A stretch of DNA of 64,000 nucleotides from Kamptonema formosum PCC 6407 (lineage in GTDB: Bacteria > Cyanobacteriota > Cyanobacteriia > Cyanobacteriales > Microcoleaceae), in contig NZ_KB235903.1 of NCBI RefSeq assembly GCF_000332155.1, forward strand, positions 1,165,644-1,229,643. The letters are read 5' to 3'. Shown piece by piece: positions 50,030 through 58,621 of the stretch. A program made the translations under genes and the position numbers. A model generated the notes under the pieces. The model searched no databases, was not told the origin of the DNA, and saw only the letters and a program-made list of their open reading frames with translations. Numbering within the stretch: the first letter of the stretch is position 1; each line of letters starts with the position of its first letter.

Positions 50030-50835
50030 TGATAGATCAAGGGAAGAAAAATGTCATTGGTGTTTTGGTAAATTCTCTAGATTATGAAGCGGCTGTTAGC
50101 ACCATTATTACGGCCGCTCACCAACACCAACCAATGTCTATTTCCGCTCTCGCAGTTCATGGCGTAATGACGGGAGTTCTTGACAGAATTCATCGCTACC
50201 GACTCAATCATTTTGACTTAGTATTGCCAGACGGACAACCTGTAAGATGGGCATTAAATTTGCTCTATCATGCAGGGCTCCCCGATCGCGTTTGCGGGCC
50301 AACTACGATGTTATTAGTGTGCGAACGTGCAGCAGAAGAGGGATTGCCTATTTACTTGTACGGTTCTAAACCTTCCGTACTTGAAGCTTTATCCCACAAT
50401 CTTTGCAAGCGTTTTCCTAAGTTAGTAATTGCGGGTTCTCAACCTTCTCGATTTAAGCAAGTTTCTGCGGAAGAAAAACGAGAAATTGTAGAACAAATTC
50501 GCAAAAGTGGGGCCGCAATTACTTTCGTTGGTTTGGGTTGTCCTCGGCAAGAAGTTTGGGCTTATGAATATCGCAATGATTTGTCAATGCCATTAATGGC
50601 TGTAGGTGCAGCTTACGATTTTCATGCTGGTAATTTGGCTAAAGCTCCTGAGTTTTTAGCTAGTTTAGGTTTAGAATGGGTATTTCGCTTGGCAATGGAA
50701 CCGAAGCGTCTTTGGAAGCGATATCTTTTACTAAATCCGCTTTATATTTGGCTGTTTACTTTGCAGTCTTTGAACTTAAAGCGATTCGATCCTCAAGACA
50801 CAGATCCCCCTTTGGAGGAAATGCGTTACGGCTAG
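50029..50835 (+). CDS. WecG/TagA/CpsF family (GT26) glycosyltransferase
   Basis: A 268-residue protein starting at the ATG that overlaps the epimerase stop (TAATG), with AAAGAGG in place as ribosome binding site; an in-frame GTG at 50008 is less likely. It has the family motifs LVLPDGQPVRWA (catalytic Asp), the loop YLYGSKPSVLE and the signature FVGLGCPRQEVWA. The family adds ManNAc-type or other sugars to a polyprenyl-diphosphate-linked acceptor, often as the second step of repeat-unit assembly. It closes the glycan locus. Confidence 0.93.
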   Translation: MIDQGKKNVIGVLVNSLDYEAAVSTIITAAHQHQPMSISALAVHGVMTGVLDRIHRYRLNHFDLVLPDGQPVRWALNLLYHAGLPDRVCGPTTMLLVCERAAEEGLPIYLYGSKPSVLEALSHNLCKRFPKLVIAGSQPSRFKQVSAEEKREIVEQIRKSGAAITFVGLGCPRQEVWAYEYRNDLSMPLMAVGAAYDFHAGNLAKAPEFLASLGLEWVFRLAMEPKRLWKRYLLLNPLYIWLFTLQSLNLKRFDPQDTDPPLEEMRYG

Positions 50836-50867
50836 GAATTTTAATACAGCATATTTCAGGTTTATGA

Positions 50868-51075
50868 AGGGACACGGCAATACTTATTGGTGTCAACTTA
50901 AAGCCGAAAGCCGCCAGGGACTTAAGTCCCTGGCTAATAGCTAAAGTCCTCTGAAGAGGACTTTAGAACTGCTTAGTCCTCTTGAGAGGACTTTAGTTTT
51001 GAGGCAGGGGTTTTAACCCCTGACGGACTAATAGTTGTGACCTTAAGTTGATATAATTGGCAATACCGTGTCCCT
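50868..51075. mobile_element. Fold-back (MITE-like) element, copy 2, inside a second inverted repeat
   Basis: The inner element (50890-51054) has ends GTGTCAACTTAA and TTAAGTTGATAT and internal hairpins AGTCCTCTGAAGAGGACT and AGTCCTCTTGAGAGGACT, plus CAGGGGTTTTAACCCCTG. It matches copy 1 at 21290-21459 in layout. Outside it, AGGGACACGG (50868-50877) pairs with CCGTGTCCCT (51066-51075), suggesting it sits within another small repeat. Confidence 0.75.
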
Positions 51076-51089
51076 ACTTGTTATCCTGA

Positions 51090-52049
51090 CTATCTGCCAC
51101 TGTAAGCGTTGATTCGTTCTTTGATAAACTTGATATAAAAATGCTTGAAAGTGGACTTAACCACGCGAGGCATTCCGAAATCTATCGGCATCATAGTTTC
51201 GGGTAGTTTCCAATCCAAAATCTTTAATTCTTCCGGTTGCAACAGGGGAAAATCAATTGCTTCTAAATTCGAGCAAAAACCCAATCTTATAGATGCCGCT
51301 ACTGTGGGAACGCTTGCGGGTTCTACATTGACAATTTCTATTATAGAGCGATCTAGAGCAAATACATCGGACGACGCACCTAAAATCCCTAAATAGCGAG
51401 GTTCACCGCCGCTTGGGCCATTGCCTTCGTGACCAATGATGCCATCAATAATTGTCAAATTTGGGTTAATTGCCCGTGCGGTTTCTGCTAGCATTGTGCC
51501 AAAACGAGCGCTATCTTTACCTGCTTCCATGTGCCACCATGCTTTCATTTTTCCGGGGACACAACCGAACAGGTTTTTAACTCCCATTGTCACGGTTAAT
51601 TGTGCGTGAGATTTCAGCTTGGGGATGTTAATGACTACATCTGCTTCCATTGCTTCTTTGCACAATCGCAAATGATTAAATTCCTCGCTGACTGTCTGAT
51701 AACGCTTGCCTTGAAACTCAACTATTGGCAAATTTAGTTCTTCTAAAAAGGGCAAATAACCGTTAGCTTTGGCGACACCAATTGCACTCCCAAAAGCGGG
51801 ACTATCTCCTAAAAATGGTTTACCACCTGCTGCGATTACCATTTTAGCAATGCAGTAAACTAATTCTGGGCGGGTGACGCATTCTTTAGTCGGGCGAGAA
51901 CCAGTTAAAAGGTTAGGTTTGAGAAGGACGCGATCGCCTTTTTTCACAAAGGCACTCATCCCGCCTAGCGGTTCTAGCAGATTTTCTAGCGATTCCTGCA
52001 AGGCATGGAAATCGTAAGATTTGGCGCGAATCAAACTAACTTTAGCCAT
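51090..52049 (-). CDS. DUF362 domain protein
   Basis: A 319-residue protein of the DUF362 family. Landmarks are VLLKPNLLTGSRPTKECVTR, the middle VVINIPKLKSHAQLTVTMGV and KNLFGCVPGKMK, and DGIIGHEGNGPSGGEPR. Some family members carry C-terminal ferredoxin clusters; this one has none. The biochemical role is not established. It is monocistronic by spacing and transcribed towards the repeat element. Confidence 0.88.
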   Translation of the reverse strand: MAKVSLIRAKSYDFHALQESLENLLEPLGGMSAFVKKGDRVLLKPNLLTGSRPTKECVTRPELVYCIAKMVIAAGGKPFLGDSPAFGSAIGVAKANGYLPFLEELNLPIVEFQGKRYQTVSEEFNHLRLCKEAMEADVVINIPKLKSHAQLTVTMGVKNLFGCVPGKMKAWWHMEAGKDSARFGTMLAETARAINPNLTIIDGIIGHEGNGPSGGEPRYLGILGASSDVFALDRSIIEIVNVEPASVPTVAASIRLGFCSNLEAIDFPLLQPEELKILDWKLPETMMPIDFGMPRVVKSTFKHFYIKFIKERINAYSGR

Positions 52050-52145
52050 AAGTTAAGTAAGGAAGAAAGAAGAAAGGAAATGCAATCAAAAGAAATATTT
52101 TAGCAATTAAGAATTTTTAGAAAATTCTTGAAGTTGGCGAGAATT

Positions 52146-52460
52146 TTATTCAGTTGGAAATCTACCGGTTGCCGCCCGCTGCATGGTGGTGATTCGCTGA
52201 GAGTTAGGGAAAGTTCCCTCTCCTTGAATTTGAGGTATGGGCGGTTTTACTTCTACTTTTATCACCTTGGCTGTGTAGACGATCACTGTTTGATCGATTA
52301 AATGGAATGTTAACACAGGTTGCGCTAACAATTGGGGTAATTGTTGACTGAAGGTAGCGGCGGGAACAGGGATATTAAATGCTTCTGATTGACCGTTATC
52401 AAAATAAAAGGTAACTTGTGTCGCGTTGGTTTGGGCCTGGGTAGCAAAGGAACTTCTCAT
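52146..52460 (-). CDS. Conserved-looking small hypothetical protein
   Basis: A 104-residue protein, not assigned. It has strand-rich segments (TQVTFYFDNGQSEAFNIPVP, LTFHLIDQTVIVYTAKVIKV) and a Pro-rich then Arg/Thr tail (SQRITTMQRAATGRFPTE). No signal peptide or membrane segment. Codon use fits its neighbours, which supports a real gene. It lies 96 bp upstream of the DUF362 gene on the same strand. Confidence 0.6.
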   Translation of the reverse strand: MRSSFATQAQTNATQVTFYFDNGQSEAFNIPVPAATFSQQLPQLLAQPVLTFHLIDQTVIVYTAKVIKVEVKPPIPQIQGEGTFPNSQRITTMQRAATGRFPTE

Positions 52461-52731
52461 AATTTTTTAGTGGTTTTATTGGGGATAATTGCTAATGCCT
52501 AATTGGTAATCTCACTTGCTTGAATAACCGCTATATTTTGCACCATTGTCAATAAGAGACTTCCTTTCGGGGTGGGGGCGGGTTTATTTAGCCTCTTAGT
52601 ACCTTTAAAACTTTTAGCGAACCCGCCCTCATAAGGGGCTTTGTCTATTCTTGAGAGTGGCGCAATACCTCAAATGCTCCCAAACTTATGTTCTTAATTG
52701 CAATTAGCTATTAGCCATTAACAATTAGCCA
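52461..52731. other. Spacer with a small inverted repeat and TTAGCCATT repeats
   Basis: GGGCGGGTT (52576-52584) pairs with AACCCGCCC (52620-52628), a fold-back of about 53 bp. Degenerate TTAGCCATTA/ACAATTAGCC units lie at about 52695-52735 just after the aspA stop. No gene is seen. Confidence 0.55.
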
Positions 52732-54150
52732 TTAGCAATTTATTTCTGGCATAGCACTCATTTTATCTAAATCGAGAACTTTTGCCAAGTCTTCAGCACT
52801 CATTAAACCACGCTCTAGGACTATTTGCCGCAAAGATTTACCAGTTTCTAAAGATTCTTTGGCGACGGCGGCGGCGTTGAGATAGCCAATATCTGGGTTA
52901 AGCGCGGTGACAAGGGCGAGACTACCTTCAGCATAAGCGAGACAGCGATCGCTTTTGGCTTCTATTCCCTCCAGACACTTTTTACTGAGTGCGTTGATGG
53001 TATTGCCTAAAATTTCGATACTTTGAATCAAATTATAAGCAATGAGCGGCATCATTACATTCAATTCTAATTGTCCAGCTTGGGCGGCGAGGGCGATCGC
53101 GCTATCATAACCCATTACTTGAAAGCATACCATTGATGTCATTTCTGCCATCACGGGATTGTATTTACCGGGCATAATTGACGATCCCGGCTGTACGGGG
53201 GGCAATTGAATTTCTTTAAAACCAGTTTTTGGCCCTGAATCCATCAATCGTAAATCATGAGAAATTTTAACACAATCTTGGGCTAAATTGCGGATAGCGC
53301 CAGATACATTGACAAAGGGGGCCATACTCTGCATGGCGGCCATTAAATGTGGTGCGGGTTTAAGGGGTCGATCGATTAATTCGGAGAGAATTTTCGCGGC
53401 GCGATCGCAATATTGCGGATGGGTATTTAAGCCTGTACCGGCAGCGCTACCACCTAATCCTAATAATGTCAAGTCGCCGGAGGCAAGTTCAATTCTGTTG
53501 TAATGTTCTGTCAGAATTTGTGCCCAAGCGCGGAAGGTTTCACCTAATCGTATAGGGACGGCATCTTGAAGGTGAGTGCGACCAGATTTGACAATATCTT
53601 TAAATTCTTCGGCTTTGTTGTCAAGGGCGGAAATTGCATTAGATAAAGCCGGGAAAAGCGTCCTTTCTAAAGCTAAAAGTCCACCAATGCGAATCGCAGT
53701 CGGAATCACATCATTAGTCGATTGACCGTAATTAACATGATCGTTAGGACTAACTCGTTTATAGTTGCCTTTTTCATCTCCTAAAATTTCTAAAGCGCGA
53801 TTTGCTAGGACTTCGTTAACATTCATGTGGTGAGAAGTTCCAGCGCCAGCTTGATAAACATCAACTACGAATTGATCGCGCAACTTACCTGCTAGGATTT
53901 CATCGATCGCTTGCACAATTGCTTGACTAATATCTTGGGGAATGCAGCCTAATTCGCCATTCGCGATCGCGGTGGCTTTCTTAATCAGAATACAGGCATC
54001 AATATAAGTTGGTAATGGTTTGATGCCACTAATAGGAAAATTTTCGACGGCGCGGAGAGTTTGGATACCATAATATACGGTAGATGGGATTTGTTTATCT
54101 CCCATTGAGTCGCGTTCTGTGCGGTAGGTTACGGTTTGTGGTTCTGTCAT
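52732..54150 (-). CDS. aspA: Aspartate ammonia-lyase
   Basis: A 472-residue enzyme of the fumarase/aspartase superfamily, converting aspartate to fumarate and ammonia. STVYYGIQTLRAVENFPISG at 23-42 is the aspartase form (fumarases have WGxQTQRS). Other motifs are QAGAGTSHHMNVNEVLANRA (100-119), the Thr/His region GRTHLQDAVP, and the catalytic loop GSSIMPGKYNPVMAEM. An in-frame extension upstream to 54279 exists, but the ATG at 54150 gives the normal N-terminus. Fumarase cannot be fully excluded. It is flanked upstream by a toxin remnant. Confidence 0.88.
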   Translation of the reverse strand: MTEPQTVTYRTERDSMGDKQIPSTVYYGIQTLRAVENFPISGIKPLPTYIDACILIKKATAIANGELGCIPQDISQAIVQAIDEILAGKLRDQFVVDVYQAGAGTSHHMNVNEVLANRALEILGDEKGNYKRVSPNDHVNYGQSTNDVIPTAIRIGGLLALERTLFPALSNAISALDNKAEEFKDIVKSGRTHLQDAVPIRLGETFRAWAQILTEHYNRIELASGDLTLLGLGGSAAGTGLNTHPQYCDRAAKILSELIDRPLKPAPHLMAAMQSMAPFVNVSGAIRNLAQDCVKISHDLRLMDSGPKTGFKEIQLPPVQPGSSIMPGKYNPVMAEMTSMVCFQVMGYDSAIALAAQAGQLELNVMMPLIAYNLIQSIEILGNTINALSKKCLEGIEAKSDRCLAYAEGSLALVTALNPDIGYLNAAAVAKESLETGKSLRQIVLERGLMSAEDLAKVLDLDKMSAMPEINC

Positions 54151-54202
54151 ATTCGGGAGTTGGTGATAATATCGAATTATCGCACATTTAGAGGGAATTG
54201 CA

Positions 54203-54322
54203 TTGACGAGTGAGGTTGAAAGAGAGGAATTAATTCGCCAACTGCGGGAGACTGGAGTTAAGCATAACCCAGATAACATTCTGCGGATTGCTAAATTGTC
54301 GGATGGTAGGATTGTTTTTTAG
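54203..54322 (+). pseudogene. Remnant of a polymorphic-toxin module
   Basis: A 39-codon open frame from TTG 54203 to TAG 54320-54322 codes for EREELIRQLRETGVKHNPDN and ILRIAKLSDGRIVF. This resembles the start of a toxin module whose next residues are normally FLExGN. Exactly this continuation (FLEIGND) appears in the -1 frame after a run of six T (54315-54320), leading straight into the next gene. The frame lacks a proper N-terminus, is shifted and truncated, so it is read as debris of a toxin gene. Confidence 0.5.
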
Positions 54323-54336
54323 AGATTGGCAATGAT

Positions 54337-54699
54337 ATGGTGCAAAGAATTAAGCTGATGGCTGATTTTGATTGTTATCCCCTGTGGGATAGAGATGATG
54401 GCGGTGACATTGAACCCTGGGAGTTACCGCTGAGTGAGGAAACCATTGAAAGATTACTCAATTGGCAAAAGATTTATGATGGAATTATTGATTGGGACGA
54501 TCCAGCTTCGGCGGGTTTTGCAAGCGAACAGGAAGAGATAGCTTTTGAAAGAGAAGGGATTAGTTTGTGGCAGCAACTTCAAAAGGAATTGGGAGATGAG
54601 TACGAAATTGTTTATTTTAGCCAATTGCAGCATCGGATTGTAAGCCATCTGGATGAATTGGAGGAAATTGATGTTTTCCAAAAGGCGGAAATTGCTTGA
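54337..54699 (+). CDS. Small acidic protein, possible immunity protein
   Basis: A 120-residue very acidic protein. MADFDCYPLWDRDDGGDIEP, ELPLSEETIERLLNWQKIYD and WDDPASAGFASEQEEIAFE match a small family I recall as common in cyanobacteria and unnamed. The ATG at 54337 or the in-frame ATG at 54358 (MADFDCYP) may be used. It stands directly after the toxin remnant, so it is plausibly an immunity gene that outlived its toxin. The role is inference from position and charge. Confidence 0.65.
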   Translation: MVQRIKLMADFDCYPLWDRDDGGDIEPWELPLSEETIERLLNWQKIYDGIIDWDDPASAGFASEQEEIAFEREGISLWQQLQKELGDEYEIVYFSQLQHRIVSHLDELEEIDVFQKAEIA

Positions 54700-54714
54700 T
54701 TAAATTGAGACTCA

Positions 54715-54806
54715 ATCCGGTTTTATCACCCTTTTTTAAGGAACCATAGAGAATCAGAAGTACAGAGGAAAGAAGAAGAGAATAAAGGAGTTATTTAAAA
54801 CCGGAT
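54715..54806. repeat. Inverted repeat ATCCGGTTTTA
   Basis: An 11-bp perfect inverted repeat (54715-54725 with 54796-54806) encloses 70 bp of purine-rich DNA. It lies between convergent genes and next to a copy of the AGGACTTATGCA motif (about 54820), so it may be a small dispersed element or a weak bidirectional terminator. Confidence 0.5.
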
Positions 54807-54837
54807 ATTGATTTAGTAAGGACTTATGCAAAACAAC

Positions 54838-56058
54838 CTAACATTTTAACTTCACAGGCCAAATTCCAAAACCAATTAACCGGCCTGGAATATCCCGCAA
54901 AATTGGCAACCGCAAAAAACCCGGTAATGTAAACGGTTTGTCGCCATCCAGAGCACGGGCAATAATTTGTTGCTGAATTTGATTTTGAAAAGCCTGAATC
55001 GCTTTAATCGGGCATTCTCTCTGCCGTTGTACTTCTGCTAAATCCCACAGATGTAAACTGCCATTTTTTAATGGTTCGCTGAGGATATTAGCCGCCACGA
55101 TTGCATCTTGAACAGCATAATTAATCCCCACACCACCAACAGGAGACATCGTGTGGGCCGCATCACCAATTAGCAACAACCCGTCGCGATACCACTGGGG
55201 AAGTCGATTCGATTCCACCGAGAGAAAAGCCATTTCTGACCAATCTTTGAGATGGTGGACGCGATCGCGAAATTCTGGCGCTAAATCCACGATCGCACGT
55301 TGCAATGTCTCAATACCATCAGCGCGAAGCTTTTGATAACTACCTTTGAGAATCACATAACCTAGCTGCCAATAATCGAGGCGATCGATAATCGCTAACA
55401 GGTGTCCGTCACGGATGCGGCCGTCTAAACCTTTCCCCTTTGGATCTTGTGGCGATCGCGGTAAACGAAACCAGAGAACATCCATCGGTGGGGAAGTTTT
55501 AATCGGTTCAAAACCTGCCAGTTGACGGAGACGGGAAAATCGGCCATCTGCGCCAATAGTCAGAGGCGATCGCACTTCATGCCAACCCCCTTTACCTCGA
55601 TAGCGGACACCCCGAATCATCCCTTTTTCTGCAATCAGTTCCTGCACATTTGCACCCATGATTAACTGGAAATCCGGGTACTTTTTCGCCTCAGTCGCGA
55701 TCGTTTCTAAAAATTTGACTTGGGGGAGAAGAGTGATATAAGGAAAGCGAGTTTTGAGACGACTAAAATCCGCCGCCTTCAGACTTCCGGTGGGTGTTTT
55801 AAAAGTGAGTTCGTGAATTTTGCTATGAGGTAATTCTAACAGGCGATCGGCTAAACCAAGTCGATCCATTAATTCCATTGTTGATGGGTGAATCGTGTCG
55901 CCCCGAAATTCGCGATCGAAATCCTGATGCAATTCTAAGAGGGTGACTGGGATGCCTTGGCGGGCTAAAAGTAAGCCGAGAACCACTCCCGCCGGGCCGC
56001 CGCCAACGATGCAGCAAGTAGTTTCCTGTACGTCAACAATCTCATGGTGATCGGTCAT
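54838..56058 (-). CDS. FAD-dependent monooxygenase (UbiH/aromatic hydroxylase type)
   Basis: A 406-residue flavoprotein. The FAD motif is CCIVGGGPAGVVLGLLLARQ near the N-terminus. The middle has TIGADGRFSRLRQLAG (the DG motif) and the C-terminal FAD motif is LIGDAAHTMSPVGGVGINYA. Such enzymes hydroxylate aromatic or quinone substrates; which one is not evident. The ATG at 56058 is preferred over an in-frame TTG at 56067. It is probably monocistronic. Confidence 0.9.
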   Translation of the reverse strand: MTDHHEIVDVQETTCCIVGGGPAGVVLGLLLARQGIPVTLLELHQDFDREFRGDTIHPSTMELMDRLGLADRLLELPHSKIHELTFKTPTGSLKAADFSRLKTRFPYITLLPQVKFLETIATEAKKYPDFQLIMGANVQELIAEKGMIRGVRYRGKGGWHEVRSPLTIGADGRFSRLRQLAGFEPIKTSPPMDVLWFRLPRSPQDPKGKGLDGRIRDGHLLAIIDRLDYWQLGYVILKGSYQKLRADGIETLQRAIVDLAPEFRDRVHHLKDWSEMAFLSVESNRLPQWYRDGLLLIGDAAHTMSPVGGVGINYAVQDAIVAANILSEPLKNGSLHLWDLAEVQRQRECPIKAIQAFQNQIQQQIIARALDGDKPFTLPGFLRLPILRDIPGRLIGFGIWPVKLKC

Positions 56059-56131
56059 TGATTTCAAGGATTGAGGTAATTTGTACTTACGGAAATTTTA
56101 GTCTATTTTGCTACGATCGTGTCAAAGATAT

Positions 56132-56239
56132 AGGACTTACTATGGAATCCCTGAAACCTGGTTTATGAGAGAATCTGTGGATAAAGGCGAAGTATTTTCG
56201 TCAAAAAACCCGGTTTATGAGGTTGGGTGCGTAAGTCCT
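56132..56239. mobile_element. Small element with 9-bp inverted ends AGGACTTAC
   Basis: AGGACTTAC (56132-56140) and GTAAGTCCT (56231-56239) bound 108 bp containing a direct repeat of CCTGGTTTATGAGA/CCCGGTTTATGAGG. Other copies of the end motif occur near 9021, 27533, 54820, 58412, 63550 and 63675. No coding capacity. Confidence 0.6.
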
Positions 56240-56332
56240 GATATATTTGCAGCAATAGCAAAAGATCGTCGCTTTTCTCCCCTTCATAATATAATAGATG
56301 TCGGTGAGGAGCGAGAGAATGTTAACTAGACA

Positions 56333-56614
56333 ATGACAACTGATTTTGAGTGGGATCGAGAAAAGGAAACAAAAAATATTAGAAAACACGGAGTTGCTTT
56401 TGATGAAGCACAGACTATTTTCGACGATCCATTTTTCCTTTCCATTGATGACCCCATACACGCCGTAGGCGAAACACGCTTTTTAGCAATTGGTTATTCT
56501 ATGCACCAAAGACTACTAGCAGTGGTTTACACAGAGCGAGGCAATGCAACTCGAATTATTAATGCTAGAATGGTAACTAACTGGGAAAGGAGTATTTATG
56601 AACAAGGCAATTAA
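56333..56614 (+). CDS. BrnT family toxin
   Basis: A 93-residue protein of the BrnT (DUF497) family, RelE-fold ribonuclease toxins of type II systems. Landmarks are FEWDREKETKNIRKHGVAFD, TIFDDPFF, and the C-terminal RIINARMVTNWERSIYE with the Arg-rich last helix. It overlaps the downstream antitoxin gene by 17 bp. In typical brnTA operons the toxin comes first, as here, and the antitoxin represses the operon. Confidence 0.9.
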   Translation: MTTDFEWDREKETKNIRKHGVAFDEAQTIFDDPFFLSIDDPIHAVGETRFLAIGYSMHQRLLAVVYTERGNATRIINARMVTNWERSIYEQGN

Positions 56615-57149
56615 TCCGATTGATGATTATGAAATGCCAGATGACTACTCAGAACTACTAGCGGGATATGATTTTAGCAAAGTAGTAAGAGGTAAATCTC
56701 GCCAATCTCATCCAAATCGACAAAAACCTCTAGTAAAAATTACTGGCAAAGACGGCGATAGATATGTGACCATCAGCAGGATAGAAGGCAAAGGAATTAT
56801 TACACCTGATGGCAACCTACAAGTACAGTTTTTATCAGATGTTCCCCCAGGAAACCGCAGCGTTATCCTGACAATCAAAAAAATAGATGACTCAAACAAT
56901 GATAGCTCAATCTCTAATAAAAATAAGAACAAAGAGGCGAGAATAACAACCATTGAAGCCTCAGCTATGATTGCACCAGATGGCAAACTTACAGCACAAG
57001 TTCCCTCTGAGATTATCCCTGGAAATTACCAAGTTTTCCTCAGAATAGAAGAACCAAGAGAACCAACTCCAGCAGAAATTGAGGAAAGTGAATCACACCT
57101 AACCACCCCACACCTAAGACAATCTTTAATAAAAACGGTCGAAAACTGA
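56598..57149 (+). CDS. BrnA-like antitoxin with two extra beta modules
   Basis: A 183-residue protein. The N-terminal segment (DDYEMPDDYSELLAGYDFSK, VVRGK) is the toxin-binding part common to antitoxins of this kind. Two copies of a strand-rich module follow: ITPDGNLQVQFLSDVPPGNR at about 71-90 and IAPDGKLTAQVPSEIIPGNY at about 127-146. The usual ribbon-helix-helix DNA-binding domain is not evident. A strong ribosome binding site (AAGGAG) precedes the ATG, which lies inside the toxin gene. The antitoxin function is inferred from the pairing. Confidence 0.75.
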   Translation: MNKAINPIDDYEMPDDYSELLAGYDFSKVVRGKSRQSHPNRQKPLVKITGKDGDRYVTISRIEGKGIITPDGNLQVQFLSDVPPGNRSVILTIKKIDDSNNDSSISNKNKNKEARITTIEASAMIAPDGKLTAQVPSEIIPGNYQVFLRIEEPREPTPAEIEESESHLTTPHLRQSLIKTVEN

Positions 57150-57225
57150 CCCTGTTGCTAAAGCTTTGTTAGAGTTATCCTGTAAATCTATATAACTCCA
57201 CAACCCGTCACGACGCGATCGCTAA

Positions 57226-58401
57226 ATGACTCAAACCTCTACCCCAACCAAAACCAAGACTGACCTATTTTCCTTGACAATTGCCCCCGCCCGTGTCATC
57301 CGGGGCAAAAATGCGATGGCTGCGCCGGCCGAAGGCATCGCGCAATCAATAGATGCGATCGCCCAACTTGGCAACCGCCCCCTGATCGTCGGCGGCAAAA
57401 ACTCCCTCGCAGCCATTCAACCCTACCTCGAAAATCAGCCGTTAGAGGTCGCCCAAGCCACCTACGGCCAAGATTGTAGCGAAAATAGCCTCAAAACCCT
57501 CCACGAAGCCGCGATCGCCCACAAAGCCGATTTCATCATCGGAGTCGGCGGCGGTAAAGCCCTCGATACCGCCAAACTCCTAGCCTACCAGCGCCAAATC
57601 CCGATCGCCACCATCCCCACATCCGCCGCCACCTGCGCCGCCTGGACAGCTTTATCTAACATCTACTCAGACCGAGGCGCATTCCTCTACGATGTCAGCC
57701 TCGCCAAATGTCCCGACTTACTGATCCTCGACTACAGCTTGATTCAAACCGCCCCCCAACGGACATTAGTAGCGGGAATTGGAGATGCGATCGCCAAATG
57801 GTATGAAGCCTCAGTTAGCAGCGGCCACTCCGAACAAACCATGATTATCGCCGCCGTCCAACAAGCCAGAGTCCTCCGCGATATCTTATTCCAAAAATCA
57901 GTTCCCGCCCTCCAACAACCAGGAAGCGAAATCTGGCAAGAAGTCGTAGACGCTACCACCCTCCTCGCAGGCGTAATCGGCGGTATCGGCGGGGCCCAAT
58001 GTCGGACAGTAGCCGCCCACGCCGTCCATAACGGCCTCACCCACCTCCACCGCAAGGGAACCCTACACGGCGAAAAAGTAGCTTATGGGATCTTAGTGCA
58101 ATTGCGGCTAGAAGAAATGCTGCAAAACTCCCAACTTGCAGCCTCAGCCCGCCAACAACTAATCAAATTTTATAGCGAAATCGGCTTACCCCAAACCTTA
58201 GCGGATCTAGGGTTAACCGATATCACCCTCGCCGAATTGCAAAACGCCGCCGAAATCGCCTGTCAACCTAACTCCGACATCCACCGCCTACCCTTCAAAG
58301 TCACCCCCGAACAACTCATGGCCGCGATGGTATCGACTACCGCCCCGATCGAAACAGGGCGTAACAACCTCGCAGCGACACTAGCCAACGAACAACCCTA
58401 A
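57226..58401 (+). CDS. Iron-type alcohol dehydrogenase family protein (glycerol dehydrogenase-like)
   Basis: A 391-residue NAD(P)-dependent dehydrogenase. NAD-binding motif GVGGGKALDTAKLLA; IATIPTSAATCAAW; metal ligands in GIGDAIAKWYEA, the His of AAHAVHNGLTHL and the His of TLHGEKVAYG. This pattern fits glycerol dehydrogenase-like members more than butanol dehydrogenases; the substrate is not certain. Its DNA is much richer in C-ending codons than the small genes before it. The ATG immediately follows a HIP1 site. Confidence 0.9.
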   Translation: MTQTSTPTKTKTDLFSLTIAPARVIRGKNAMAAPAEGIAQSIDAIAQLGNRPLIVGGKNSLAAIQPYLENQPLEVAQATYGQDCSENSLKTLHEAAIAHKADFIIGVGGGKALDTAKLLAYQRQIPIATIPTSAATCAAWTALSNIYSDRGAFLYDVSLAKCPDLLILDYSLIQTAPQRTLVAGIGDAIAKWYEASVSSGHSEQTMIIAAVQQARVLRDILFQKSVPALQQPGSEIWQEVVDATTLLAGVIGGIGGAQCRTVAAHAVHNGLTHLHRKGTLHGEKVAYGILVQLRLEEMLQNSQLAASARQQLIKFYSEIGLPQTLADLGLTDITLAELQNAAEIACQPNSDIHRLPFKVTPEQLMAAMVSTTAPIETGRNNLAATLANEQP

Positions 58402-58621
58402 AAAATCAATAGGACTTATGCAGAACATCACTCTGTCATGGCGATCGCAACGAAGCAATGCCTTAGTTTTTGGTACAAAATGCCTAAGTCGCGATTAAAA
58501 TGTAACCGCAGATACACGCAGATTGCTATGATGATTATCCGCCCGATCTCCGGTTAAAAATCAACTCCCTCTGTGCCTTTGCGCCTCTGCGGTTCGTTAT
58601 TAAATAAAAACCTTATTTCCG
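58402..58621. repeat. Spacer with dispersed repeat pieces
   Basis: A copy of AGGACTTATGCAGAAC at 58412 is followed by CAACGAAGCAATGCC-type repeat sequence. AACCGCAG (58504-58511) pairs with CTGCGGTT (58587-58594), and the right side holds CTTTGCGCCTCTGCGGTTCG, a sequence often dispersed in cyanobacterial genomes. No gene. Confidence 0.6.

Noticed and set aside
54151..54279. 43-codon N-terminal extension of aspA
   Set aside because: It has no similarity to the family start and overlaps the toxin remnant on the other strand; MTEPQ at 54150 gives the normal protein.
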